Source of the DNA: Cherax quadricarinatus
Taxonomy: Eukaryota; Arthropoda; Malacostraca; Decapoda; Parastacidae
DNA: 64,000 nt
Direction of reading: 5' to 3'
NCBI RefSeq assembly: GCF_038502225.1
Contig: NC_091352.1
Span: forward strand, 23,022,642-23,086,641
Shown: positions 54,567 through 64,000 of the stretch, in pieces
Layout: every line of letters begins with the position of its first letter
Numbering within the stretch: the stretch's first letter is position 1
The notes under the pieces: generated by a model
Told to the model about the DNA's origin: nothing
Seen by the model: the letters and a program-made list of their open reading frames with translations, nothing else
Database searches by the model: none
Made by a program: the position numbers and the translations under genes

Positions 54567-56900
54567 CAGTGGACCCCCGCATAGCGACCTTAATCCGTGC
54601 AAGAGGGCTGGTTGTTATGCGAAATGTTCGGTATGCGAATGAATTTTCCCCATAAGAAATAATGGAAATCAAATTAATCCGTGCAAGACACCCAAAAGTA
54701 TGAAAAAAAAATTTTTTTACCACATGAAATGTTAATTTTAATACACACAAACTGAAAAAGGCATGCACAATTACATGACACTTACTTTTATTGACGATCT
54801 GGTGATGATTAATGGGATGGGAGGAGGGGAGAGAGAGTGTTAGTGTTTAGAAGGGGAATCCCCTTCCATTAAGACTTGAGATGTCGAGTCCTTTTCTGGG
54901 GTTACTTCCCTTCTTCTTTTAATGCCACTAGGACCAGCTTCAGAGTCACTGGACTTCTTTCGCACAACATACCTGTCCATAGTGGCCTGTACCTCTCGTT
55001 CCTTTATGACTTCCCTAAAGTGTTTCACAACATTGTCAGTGTAATAATCACCAGCACGGCTTGCAATAGCTGTGTGAGGGTGATTTTCATCCATGAAGGT
55101 TTGCACTTCAAGCCACTTTGCACAGATTTCCTTAATCTTTGTAGTAGGCAACTTCTTCAATTTCTCTCTCCCCTCCTCTGAACCAGTTTCCTCAGGTCTG
55201 GCCTCTTGCTGTTGAAGTTGATCTATCAGCTCATCAGTGGTTAGTCCTTCATTGTCCTCCTCCACCAACTCTTCCACATCATCCCCACTAACCTCCAACC
55301 CTAAGGACTTTCCCAATGCCACAATGGATTCCTCAACTGGCATAATCCTCTCAGGGTTAGCCTCAAACCCTTCAAAATCCCTTTTGTCTACACATTCTGG
55401 CCACAGTTTCTTCCAAGCAGAGTTCAAGGTCTTCTTAGTCACTCCCTCCCAAGCCTTACCTATAAGGTTTACACAATTGAGGATATTAAAGTGATCTCTC
55501 CAAAAGTCTCTTAGAGTCAGTTGAGTTTCTGAGGTCACTACAAAGCACCTTTCAAACAGAGCTTTTGTGTACAGTTTTTTGAAGTTTGCAATAACCTGCT
55601 GGTCCATGGGCTGCAGGAGAGGAGTGGTATTAGGAGGCAAAAACTTCACCTTAATGAATTTCATGTCCCCATAAAGTCGCTCTGCCACGTCTGTAGGATG
55701 ACCAGGGGCATTGTCTAACACCAGGAGGCACTTAAGTTCTAATTTCTTTTCAGTTAGGTAATCTTTCACATTGGGGGCAAATGCATGGTGTAACCAGTCA
55801 TAGAAAAAGTCCCTAGTGACCCATGCCTTACTGTTTGCCCTCCACAGCACACACAAATTCTCCTTGAGGACATTCTTTTGCCTGAACGGTCTGGGAGTTT
55901 CAGAGTGATACACTAATAAAGGCTTCACTTTGCAATCACCAGTAGCATTGGAACACATCAACAAAGTAAGCCTGTCTTTCATAGGCTTATGTCCTGGGAG
56001 TGCCTTTTCCTCCTCAGTAATGTAGGTCCTGCTTGGCATTTTCTTCCAAAACAGGCCTGTTTCATCACAATTAAACACTTGTTCAGGTTTCAGTCCTTCA
56101 ATGTCTATGTACTCCTTGAATTCCTGCACATATTTTTCAGCTGCTTTGTGGTCCGAACTGGCAGCCTCACCATGCCTTATCACACTATGTATGCCACTAC
56201 GCTTCTTAAATCTCTCAAACCAACCTTTGCTGGCCTTAAATTCACTCACATCATCACTAGTTGCAGGCATTTTTTTAATTAAATCGTCATGCAACTTCCT
56301 AGCCTTTTCGCTTATGATCGCTTGAGAGACGCTATCTCCTGCTAGCTGTTTTTCATTTATCCACACCAATAAGAGTCTCTCAACATCTTCCATCACTTGC
56401 AATCTCTGTTTCAAAAACACAGTTGAACCTTTGACAAGAACAGCTTCCTTGATTGCCTTTCTGTTGCCCACAATAGTAGAGATGGTTGATTTGGGTTTCT
56501 TGTACAACCTGACCAGCTCGGAGACACGCACTCCACTTTCATACTTATCAATGATCTCTTTCTTCATTTCTATTGGAATTCTCACCCTTATTGCTGTAGG
56601 GTTGGCACTAGAAGCTTTCTTGGGGCCCATGGTCACTTATTTTCCAGATAAAGCACCGAAAACACTGTAATAATACGAAATATTCAGATTGTATGCTTGG
56701 ATGTTACCGCGGAGGCTGGCTGGTAAACAATGCCACCGGCGGAACATATGAGGCTGGCTCAGGCCGCACATTGGACGTGTCTCGGACGAAGGACGGTGAG
56801 CGGGTTTTTGGGCGGTATGCGAGGCCAAATTTTTGCGATCAAAGCGTCCGGTATGCGGATTGTACGGTATGCGATGCGTACGGTATGCGGGGGTCCACTG
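54567..56900 (-). mobile_element. Tigger/pogo-type transposon T2, full length
   Basis: 2334 bp, CAGTGGACCCCCGCATAGCG at the left and inverted GGGGGTCCACTG at the right, TA at 54565-54566 and 56901-56902. Same family as T1, on the opposite strand. Confidence 0.93.
54840..56630 (-). CDS. Tigger transposase (596 aa), intact
   Basis: Same layout as the gene at 34009-35802: helix-turn-helix, CENP-B-type DNA-binding domain, DDE_1 core with FNCDETG, LVLDNAPGH and QPMDQQ, acidic and basic tail. ATG at 56630. Differences from T1 are scattered substitutions and one missing residue (ERIMPVEE against ERSSIPVEE). No stop or shift. Both copies look able to make transposase. Confidence 0.93.
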   Translation of the reverse strand: MGPKKASSANPTAIRVRIPIEMKKEIIDKYESGVRVSELVRLYKKPKSTISTIVGNRKAIKEAVLVKGSTVFLKQRLQVMEDVERLLLVWINEKQLAGDSVSQAIISEKARKLHDDLIKKMPATSDDVSEFKASKGWFERFKKRSGIHSVIRHGEAASSDHKAAEKYVQEFKEYIDIEGLKPEQVFNCDETGLFWKKMPSRTYITEEEKALPGHKPMKDRLTLLMCSNATGDCKVKPLLVYHSETPRPFRQKNVLKENLCVLWRANSKAWVTRDFFYDWLHHAFAPNVKDYLTEKKLELKCLLVLDNAPGHPTDVAERLYGDMKFIKVKFLPPNTTPLLQPMDQQVIANFKKLYTKALFERCFVVTSETQLTLRDFWRDHFNILNCVNLIGKAWEGVTKKTLNSAWKKLWPECVDKRDFEGFEANPERIMPVEESIVALGKSLGLEVSGDDVEELVEEDNEGLTTDELIDQLQQQEARPEETGSEEGREKLKKLPTTKIKEICAKWLEVQTFMDENHPHTAIASRAGDYYTDNVVKHFREVIKEREVQATMDRYVVRKKSSDSEAGPSGIKRRREVTPEKDSTSQVLMEGDSPSKH

Positions 56901-56902
56901 TA

Positions 56903-57491
56903 TCTCGTATCCTCTTCATACCTCCGTCGAACTGCTCGGTATTATGCCAAATATTATTCATTCTGGAGTATTTAACATGTTTTATGTTATATTGTTTATT
57001 ATGTCATATTAGATCAATTGTGATAGGCAAATAAGCTGTAGTGTTGATATTAGCATAATAATAAAGCATATTCTCCTGCATCACGAGACTGAGCTCATAG
57101 CAACCGACAGTGGCTTCAAAGCCACCTTATCTTTAATGGAGAATGTACTGTGTAGGTGCTTTACATAACGAAAAGCATTTCTTTTATTCATTGGAACCAT
57201 GGCTAGGGCTAAAAGTAAGCAGGTTATAACAATAAATGGAGAAAAAGAAATTAGAATGACTTATGCAGCAAGTAGTGCCACCAAACAGTACCAGCAGGTT
57301 GGTGTGGCAACCCTGGAAATTTAAAATTATGCTAGCCGAAATTAGTGCCGAATAACTGAAGGAACCGAATAACTGAAGGAACCGAATAACTGATTGCCGA
57401 ATTTGTGATGGCAGACCTGTATTTAAACCTTAAAACTTAAAACAGCTAAGTAACTCAATTGCGTGAAACTCAGTTACAATAAAAAGCATTA
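56903..57491. other. Unassigned sequence with a transposon-like right end
   Basis: No recognised element in most of it. Near 57395-57430 GAATTTGTGATGGCAGACCTG looks like an inverted DNA-transposon end. The small frame at 57199 is listed separately. Confidence 0.35.
57199..57324 (+). CDS. Small frame, 41 aa, unknown
   Basis: MARAKSKQVI to GVATLEI and TAA. Not recognised. Lys-rich start, then a Thr/Ser/Tyr-rich part. It lies within an apparent old DNA transposon, so it may be the start of a lost transposase rather than a host gene. No supporting signals are seen. Confidence 0.2.
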   Translation: MARAKSKQVITINGEKEIRMTYAASSATKQYQQVGVATLEI

Positions 57492-58017
57492 CACAGGCAC
57501 CTTGATATTCAAACTTAATCCGTTCCAGGAGGCTGTTCAAACAGTGAGTTCCACAAATTGTGAATATATTTTTCCCAAGACCAATAATGTAAATTGGATT
57601 AAACCATTCCAGACCCCAAAAAATTACCAGTTATAAAACATTTTAAGTGAAACTATTGCTTATTTAAACCTGTATAATAGTATATTGCATGCATAAAATC
57701 ATACATGAAAACTATAAGAACAATAAATACATGAAATAAATGAAAATTCAACTGCACTTGATATTTACTGAGGAGTTCTGATGGCCTAAGAGGAAGGTGG
57801 AGAGATGTTATTGTTCGTAAAGGGTGCCACCTTCCATAAAAACATCAAGTAACTGCCCATCTGGTGTTTATCCCCTTTTCTGTCTCTGTGCAGTAGCACT
57901 GGAAGATGATGGGGATTCTAGCATTTGACATTTTTTCTTTGCTAAAAAAGCTGTCCAATGTTATCTGCTCTTGACGACTCTACAAAATTTTTTTCAAGTG
58001 GTCAACAACATTGTCAC

Positions 58018-58150
58018 TGAACACTGCTGGAACAAGTACAGAAGTCTTCAAGAGGAAACTGTACAAATATCTTTACCAGATGCCAGATCAACCAGGCTGT
58101 GAGGGACATGTGAGGGAGCAGCAACAGCCTGGTTGACCAGGCTGTGGTAT
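58018..58150 (+). pseudogene. LINE 3' end scrap
   Basis: Encodes AGTEVFKRKLYKYLYQMPDQ and ends QQQPG, similar to the terminal residues of the LINE A-F family, but on the plus strand and diverged. Only the last 40 codons remain. Confidence 0.5.
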
Positions 58151-58246
58151 TACAAATCTTTACTTTACTAAAGCTTTATTCACCTACCAAATTCTCCTCC
58201 AAGCCTGGAGGGTAAGCAGGAGCATTGTCCATGATCAGAAGTGCCC

Positions 58247-59014
58247 TTACCTGGAGTTTACCTGGAGAGAGTTCCGGGGGTCAATGCCCCCGCGGCCCGG
58301 TCTGAGACCAGGCCTCCTGGTGGATCAGAGCCTGATCAACCAGGCTGTTGCTGCTGGCTGCACGCAAACCAACATACGAGCCACAGCCCGGCTGATCCGG
58401 AACTGACTTTAGGTGCTTGTCCAGTGCCAGCTTGAAGACTGCCAGGGGTCTGTTGGTAATCCCCCTTATGTGTGCTGGGAGGCAGTTGAACAGTCTCGGG
58501 CCCCTGACACTTATTGTATGGTCTCTTAACGTGCTAGTGACACCCCTGCTTTTCATTGGGGGGATGGTGCATCGTCTGCCAAGTCTTTTGCTTTTGTAGT
58601 GAGTGATTTTCGTGTGCAAGTTCGGTACTAGTCCCTCTAGGATTTTCCAGGTGTATATAATCATGTATCTTTCCCTCCTGCGTTCCAGGGAATACAGGTT
58701 TAGGAACCTCAAGCGCTCCCAATAATTGAGGTGTTTTATCTCCGTTATGCGCGCCGTGAAAGTTCTCTGTACATTTTCTAGGTCGGCAATTTCACCTGCC
58801 TTGAAAGGTGCTGTTAGTGTGCAGCAATATTCCAGCCTAGATAGAACAAGTGACCTGAAGAGTGTCATCATGGGCTTGGCCTCCCTAGTTTTGAAGGTTC
58901 TCATTATCCATCCTGTCATTTTTCTAGCAGATGCGATTGATACAATGTTATGGTCCTTGAAGGTGAGATCCTCCGACATGATCACTCCCAGGTCTTTGAC
59001 GTTGGTGTTTCGCT
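58247..59014 (-). pseudogene. LINE D, 3' fragment inside T5
   Basis: TACCTGGAGTTTACCTGGAG tail, then about 235 open codons of the ORF2 C-terminus (EDLTFKDHN to TGPRGH). 5'-truncated at 59014. Highly similar to LINE C, so a young insertion. Confidence 0.88.
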
Positions 59015-59419
59015 AGGTACTGCTTCACGCTTGTGGGCGAACACTTCATGTATCCACTCAGTGAGGAACTGCCTTGTTACCCAAGCTTTATTATTAGCCC
59101 TCCGCATTATAGCATTTTTTCTCATTGTTTCAGAAACACTGTCACTAGTTAATAGTTTTTTGTAAATCCACACTAACAAAGGTTTTTCCATTTCTTCAAT
59201 TATCTGTGACCTTTTCATAGAAAGAATTTTCACTCCTTTCACCACATCAGCCCCTTTTATTGCTTCTCTTTTTCAAAATGGATGAAATGATGGAATTCGT
59301 TGTAGCATATTGAGTACCCATGTCCAACACGTGTTCCACTTTCCCACTTTGCAATGAGTTCTTTTCTCACTGCTTTTCCTTTTAGGCTTGTTTGAGTCAC
59401 TACTCTTTTTTGGGGCCAT

Positions 59420-61793
59420 ACCTAGAGTATACCTGGAGAGGGTTTTGGGGCCAATGCCCCTGCAGCCCAGTCTATAACCAGGCCTTGAAGTGAATCAGGG
59501 TCTGATCAACCAGGTTGCTACTGCTGGCTGCACACAAACCAACATACAACCCACAGCCTAGCTGATCAGGTACTGACTTTAGGTGCCTGTCCTACGCCTT
59601 CTTGAAGACACCCAGGGGTTTATTGGTAATTCTCCTTATGTATGCTGGAAGGGAGTTGAACAGTCTTGGACTCTTGGACCCCTGACACCTACTGTGTTGT
59701 CTCTTAGCATACTCATGGTGCCCCTGATTTTCATTGGGGGAATGTTGCATCTGCTGTCTTTTGCTTTTGTAGGGAGCGACTTTCATGTGCAAACTTGGAA
59801 CAAATCCCTCTAGGATATTCCAGGGGTATATTATCTTGTATCTATCGTGCCTGTGTTCCAGAAAATACAAATCAAGGGACTTCAACTGTTCCCAGAAATT
59901 TAGGTGCTTTATTGTACTTATGTCAGCAATTTTGCCTGCCTTGAAAGGGGGTGTTAACTGGAGTTTACCTGGAGAGAGTTCTGGTGGTCAACACCCCTGT
60001 GGCCCGGTCTGTGACCAGGCCTCATGGTGGATCAAGGTTTGATCAACCAAGCTGTTACTGCTAGCCGCATGCAATCCAACATACAAACCACAGCCCGGCT
60101 GGTCAGGTACTGACTTTAGATGCTTGTCCAGTGCCTGCTTGAAGACAGCCAGGGGTCTATCGGTAATCCCCCTTATGCACGCTGGGAGGCAGTTGAACAG
60201 TCTTGGACCCCAGACAATTATTGTGTTGTCTCTTAACGTGTTAGTGGCACCCCTGCTTTTCATTGGGGGGATGTTGCATCATCTGCCGAGTCTTTTGCTT
60301 TCATAGGGAGTGATTTTTGTGTGCAAGTTTGGTACTAATCCATCAAGGATTTTCCAGGTGCATATAATCATGTATCTCTCCCACCTGCATTCCAGGGAGT
60401 ACAGGTTCAGGAACTTCAAGCGTTCCCAGTAACTGAGGTGTTTTATCTCAGTTATGCATGCCATGAGGGTTCTCTGTACATTTTCTAGGTCAGCAATTTC
60501 ACCTGCCTTGAAAGGTGCTGTTAGTGTGCAGCAATATTCCAGCCTAGATAGAACAAGCAAACTGAAGAGTGTCACCATGGGCTTGGCATCCGTAGTTTTG
60601 AAGGTTCTCATTATCCATCCTGTCATTTTTCTAGCAGATGCGATTGATACAATGTTATGGTCCTTGAAGGTGAGATCTTCCGACATGATCACTCCCAGGT
60701 CTTTGACGTTAGTTTTTTGCTCTATTGTGTGGTTGGAATTTGTTTTATACTCCAATGAATTTTAATTTTCTCACGTTTACCATATTGGAGTAATTGAAAT
60801 TTCTCATCGTTGAACTTCATATTGTTTTCTGCAGCCCATTTAAAGATTTGGTTGATGTCCTCCTGGAGCCTTGCAGTGTCTTCAATGGAGGACACTGTCA
60901 TGCAGATTCGGGTGTCATCTGCAAAGGAAGACACAGCACTGTGGCTTATAACCCTGTCTGTCTGATATGAGGATGAGGAACAAGATGGGAGTGAGTACTG
61001 TGCCCTGTGGAACAGAGTTTTTCACCGTAGCCACCTCAGACTTTACTCTGTTGACTACTACTCTTTGTTTTCTATTTGTCAGGAAATTATAGATCCATCT
61101 ACCAACTTATCCAGTTATTCCTTTACCACGCATTTTGTGCACTATTACACCATGCTCACACTTGTCAAAGGCCTTTGCAAGTCTGTGTATATTATGTCTG
61201 CATTCTGTTTGTCTTCTAGTGCATCCAGGACCTTGTTGTAGTGATTCAGTAGTTGGAACAGACAGAGTGACCTGCCCTAAACCCATGTTGGCCTGGGTTG
61301 TGTAACTGATGGGTATCTAGATGAGTGGTGATCTTGCTTCTTAGGATCCCTTCAAAGATTTTTATGATATGGGACATTAGCACTATCTGTCTGTAGTTCT
61401 TTGCTATTGCTTTATTGCCCCCTTTGTGGAGTGGTGCTATGTCTGTTGTGTTTAGTAACTGTGGGACGACCCCAGTGTCCATGCTCCCTCTCCATAAGAT
61501 GTTAAAAGCACGTGATAGGGACTTCTTGTGGTTCTTGATGAACACAGAGTTCCATGAGTCTGGGCAACATTCCAGTCTAGAGAAAACAAGCAAACTGAAT
61601 AGTCATCATGGGCGTGGCATACCTAGTTTTGAAGGTTCTCATTATCCAACCTATCATTTTTCTAGCAGATGTGGTAGCTACATTGTTGTGATCCTTGAAG
61701 GTGAGCCCTCTGACATAATCACTCCAAGGTCCTTCCCATTAGTTATTTGCTCTATTGTGTGCTTGGAATTTGTTTTATATTCTGATACATGAT
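59420..61793 (-). pseudogene. LINE E, degenerate, split by LINE F
   Basis: 59420-59956 is the tail and C-terminus (SPRLFNSLPAYIR). The frame resumes at 61564-61793 with residues just upstream (CCATTCCAGTCTAG region). Many substitutions and indels make it older than A, C, D and F. It begins one base from the T5 start codon. Confidence 0.75.
59957..61563 (-). pseudogene. LINE F, inserted in LINE E
   Basis: Tail CTGGAGTTTACCTGGAG, then ORF2 in pieces: 59988-60755, an FADD-containing part at 60722-60934, and 61246-61563 with PDSWNSVFIKN and HKGGNK. Frameshifts near 60270, 60760, 60950 and 61180. 5'-truncated at 61563. Confidence 0.82.
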
Positions 61794-62057
61794 CACATAT
61801 TTTCAATGAAAATATTTAAAAAACACTACAGAATATCAATGAAATATGTACCAAAAATTTTCATGGAGCTTGTACAAACGATGCTTAATGAGTGAAAGCT
61901 GACGAGAGACTAAGTGCATGATGCTGTGTTTGTTTAGGTAGAATATCGAGTCATTTGTTTAGCTCGAATATCGAGTCGAGTTTGTTTAGGTCAAATATAC
62001 GAATATTGAGTCAAATTTTTCTTGAAAAAGTTGCGTGAATATCAAGTCATGCAAATA
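61794..62057. other. T5 subterminal sequence, no gene
   Basis: Repeated words ATATCGAGTC and GTTTAGGTC at 61950-62050, as expected near a Tigger end. No coding capacity. Confidence 0.45.
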
Positions 62058-62260
62058 CAGTGGACCCCCGCTTTACGATCAGCTCCCAATGCGACCAATT
62101 ATGTAAGTGTATTTATGTAAGTGCGTTTGTACGTGTATGTTTGGGGGTCTGAAATGGACTAATCTACTTCACAATATTCCTTATGGGAACAAATTCGTTC
62201 AGTACTGGCATCTGAACATACTTCTGGAATGAAATAATATTGTAAACCGGGGGTCCACTG
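62058..62260. mobile_element. 203-bp Tigger-type MITE, copy 2
   Basis: CAGTGGACCCCCGCTTTACG and inverted GGGGGTCCACTG, TA at 62056-62057 and 62261-62262. Same length as 49746-49948 and largely the same interior in reverse. Lies just inside the T5 right end. Confidence 0.88.
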
Positions 62261-62294
62261 TATTAGAACGTACAAATATAAAGGTTCCACTGTA

Positions 62295-63320
62295 AACAGC
62301 TGTGAGTTAAAATTTGGATGTTTTTACCAAAATTTATTCTCTTCTTCGAGAACAAGAGTCCTTAATTATCACCAGAGATAAATATAAAGTGAGTACTTGA
62401 CAAAAATTATACATGATTCTTAATTTTACAAGAAATCACCTTTCTCCTTTTATCTAACATCATTCATTAGGAGACTTTTGCCTCTCTTCCTGAACTGGTT
62501 TATGATAAGAATGGCTTGAACATTTTTCATTAATCAACTCCATTCATTTATTACTGCATAATAAGAGTTACTTGAGGCCAGACCACCTATTGTAAGTACT
62601 ACAAAACTGTCTTCACTTCCCTTAGTACTGAAACAGATTTTGTACTTAACCATAACAAAATTTGCAGCCAGATAGTCTGGGCACTGATTGTGAGCAATAT
62701 GGTTTACTTTCAACTGCTGTACCCCATCTCCCAGGTTCTGAAATTCTAGTGGAAGATGGGGCAGTGCAGTCTTGAGTAAATCACATTTATAAATTGCTCT
62801 CAGTTTCCAAAATATCTCACTGCAGATTTTGTTAGAATAAGGAACTAAAACCAGTAAGGTACTGGGAAAAGTAAATACAGTTTATTATTACCTACAGAAG
62901 GTAGTCAGGCCTTAGACACCTTTTATTACAGTTATTATACAGTAATAAAGAAGGAGAGTGGATTGCTTGAACTTGTCAAGGCCAGTCTTAGAAAGAACCA
63001 GTTCAGGAAGACTGATAAAAAGTTCCTAATAAATGAACCTGAAAGGTTAGTAACTGTGGGAAATTTTGATAATTTTCCTGTAATTTGATAACAATTGAAG
63101 GATATAATAGTGTTTAAATAACGTAGTGTTTGTGTGTAGTGTAGATGTGACTTTTAAAAGATGATAAGCCACAGAGGAACCAACATCCCTATAATTTGCT
63201 TTTTTTATGGTAATCAGTTAATTTAGTAAAATATAAGCAGTGTAAACTAGAGGAAATTAATATTCAAAAAATGACAATGTATTACACACCTGGACGTGTT
63301 ATTGAACTAAGTGAACAGAT
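62295..63320. other. No feature recognised
   Basis: The only kilobase in the window without a recognised repeat end, element or plausible reading frame. It may be unique DNA or a very old repeat. Confidence 0.4.
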
Positions 63321-64000
63321 TTTTTTTTTTTTTTTTAACAAGTCGGCCGTCTCCCACCGAGGCAGGGTGACCCAAAAAAGAAAGAAAATCCCCCAAAAGA
63401 AAATACTTTCATCATCATTCAACACTTTCACCTCACTCACACATAATCACTGTTTTTGCAGAGGTGCTCAGAACACAACAGTTTAGAAGCATATACATAT
63501 AAAGATACACAACATATCCCTCCAAACTGCTAATATCCCGAACCCCTCCTGAGTGCAGGCATTGTACTTCCCATTTCCAGGACTCAAGTCCAGCTATATA
63601 AAAATAACCAGTTTCCATGAATCCCTTCACTAAATATTACCCTGCTCACACTCCAACAGATCATCAGGTCCCAAATACCATTCGTCTCCATTCACTCCTA
63701 TCGAACACGCTCATGCACGCCTGCTGGAAGTCCAAGCCCCTCGCCCAAAAAACCTCCCTTACTCCTTCCATCCAACCTTTTCGAGGACGACCCCTACCCC
63801 ACCTTCCTTCCCCTACAGATTTAAATGCTCTCCATGTCATTCTACTTTGATCCATTCTCTCTAAATGGCCAAACCACCTCAACAACCCCTCTTCAGCCCT
63901 CTGACTAATACTTTTATTAACTCCACACCTCCTAATTTCCACACTCCGAATTTTCTGCATAATATTTACACCACACATTGCCCTTAGACAGGACATCTCC
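63321..64000 (-). mobile_element. RTE-type LINE R5, 3' part, runs off window
   Basis: A T run at 63321-63336 marks the 3' end. The conserved 3' UTR (GAGGCAGGGTGACCC) and the C-terminal codons follow. Confidence 0.85.
63664..64000 (-). pseudogene. RTE LINE ORF C-terminus, partial
   Basis: Open on the minus strand from the window edge to TGA: SCLRAMCGVNIMQ, LLRWFGHLERMD, GRGRPRKGW, DRSEWRRMVF. It matches the R3 C-terminus. Upstream lies outside the window, so intactness is unknown. Confidence 0.8.

Larger units (their letters stand above)
57780..59419 (-). pseudogene. T5 transposase relics, split by LINE D
   Basis: From 59419 leftwards: MAPKKSSDSNKPKRK start, degenerate DNA-binding part, then ANNKAWVTRQFLTEWIHEVF (59030-59110). 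LINE D interrupts. The LLIMDNAPAYPP catalytic motif follows at 58190-58240, then eroded C-terminal sequence. Frames are broken in several places. Confidence 0.7.
57492..62292 (-). mobile_element. Old Tigger T5, holding three LINE copies and a MITE
   Basis: Ends CACAGGCACCTTGATATTCA at 57492 and, inverted, CAGTGGAACCTTTATATTTG ending at 62292, with TA at 57490-57491 and 62293-62294. Transposase relics on the minus strand lie at 57780-58246 and 59015-59419. LINE D, LINE E with LINE F, and a 203-bp MITE interrupt it. Confidence 0.7.

Overview
The window looks like transposon-saturated intergenic DNA of an arthropod, most likely a decapod crustacean. I recognise the LINE tails and the GTCGTGCCGAATA-type MITE from decapod sequence by memory only. 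No cellular host gene, rRNA gene, functional tRNA gene or CRISPR array can be supported. Almost every long open frame belongs to a mobile element, and many elements sit inside older ones.

Layout. 1-4489: minus-strand Ty3/gypsy-type LTR element (G1) whose integrase lies upstream of reverse transcriptase, the Gmr1-like order. 4917-7390: RTE-type LINE broken by a second RTE copy. 7515-13607: an old Tigger/Jerky-like DNA transposon filled with three LINE families and a piggyBac MITE. 13809-15785: another piggyBac MITE and LINE scraps. 15919-23445: two Penelope-like elements (PLEs) head to head. One is split at TTAA by a piggyBac with an apparently intact transposase, the other at TTAA by a short relative of that piggyBac. 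23573-25004: a MITE and a deleted Tigger inside (TA)n. 25128-28580: nearly intact RTE LINE with one stop codon.

28590-37026: PLE terminal palindrome, RTE fragment, then a LINE containing two other LINEs, one of which holds a complete Tigger (transposase 597 aa). 37114-50060: an old piggyBac MITE that received a LINE whose ORF1 carries three CCCH zinc fingers, a palindromic tRNA-SINE cluster inside a Tigger-like MITE, and a second piggyBac MITE which itself holds a complete LTR element (G2) with both LTRs. G2 is also Gmr1-like: its pol ends in RNase H. 51074-56900: a dead Tigger and a second intact Tigger (596 aa). 57492-62292: an eroded Tigger holding three LINE copies, one inside another, plus a 203-bp MITE. 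63321-64000: 3' part of another RTE LINE.

The potentially active genes are one piggyBac and two Tigger transposases, each with its catalytic aspartates, flanked by terminal repeats and the expected TTAA or TA duplications. MITEs sharing these ends are probably moved by them. The most unusual items are the two INT-before-RT LTR elements, the CCCH-finger LINE ORF1, the inverted PLE pair sharing one frameshift, the SINE foldback and the datable nesting.
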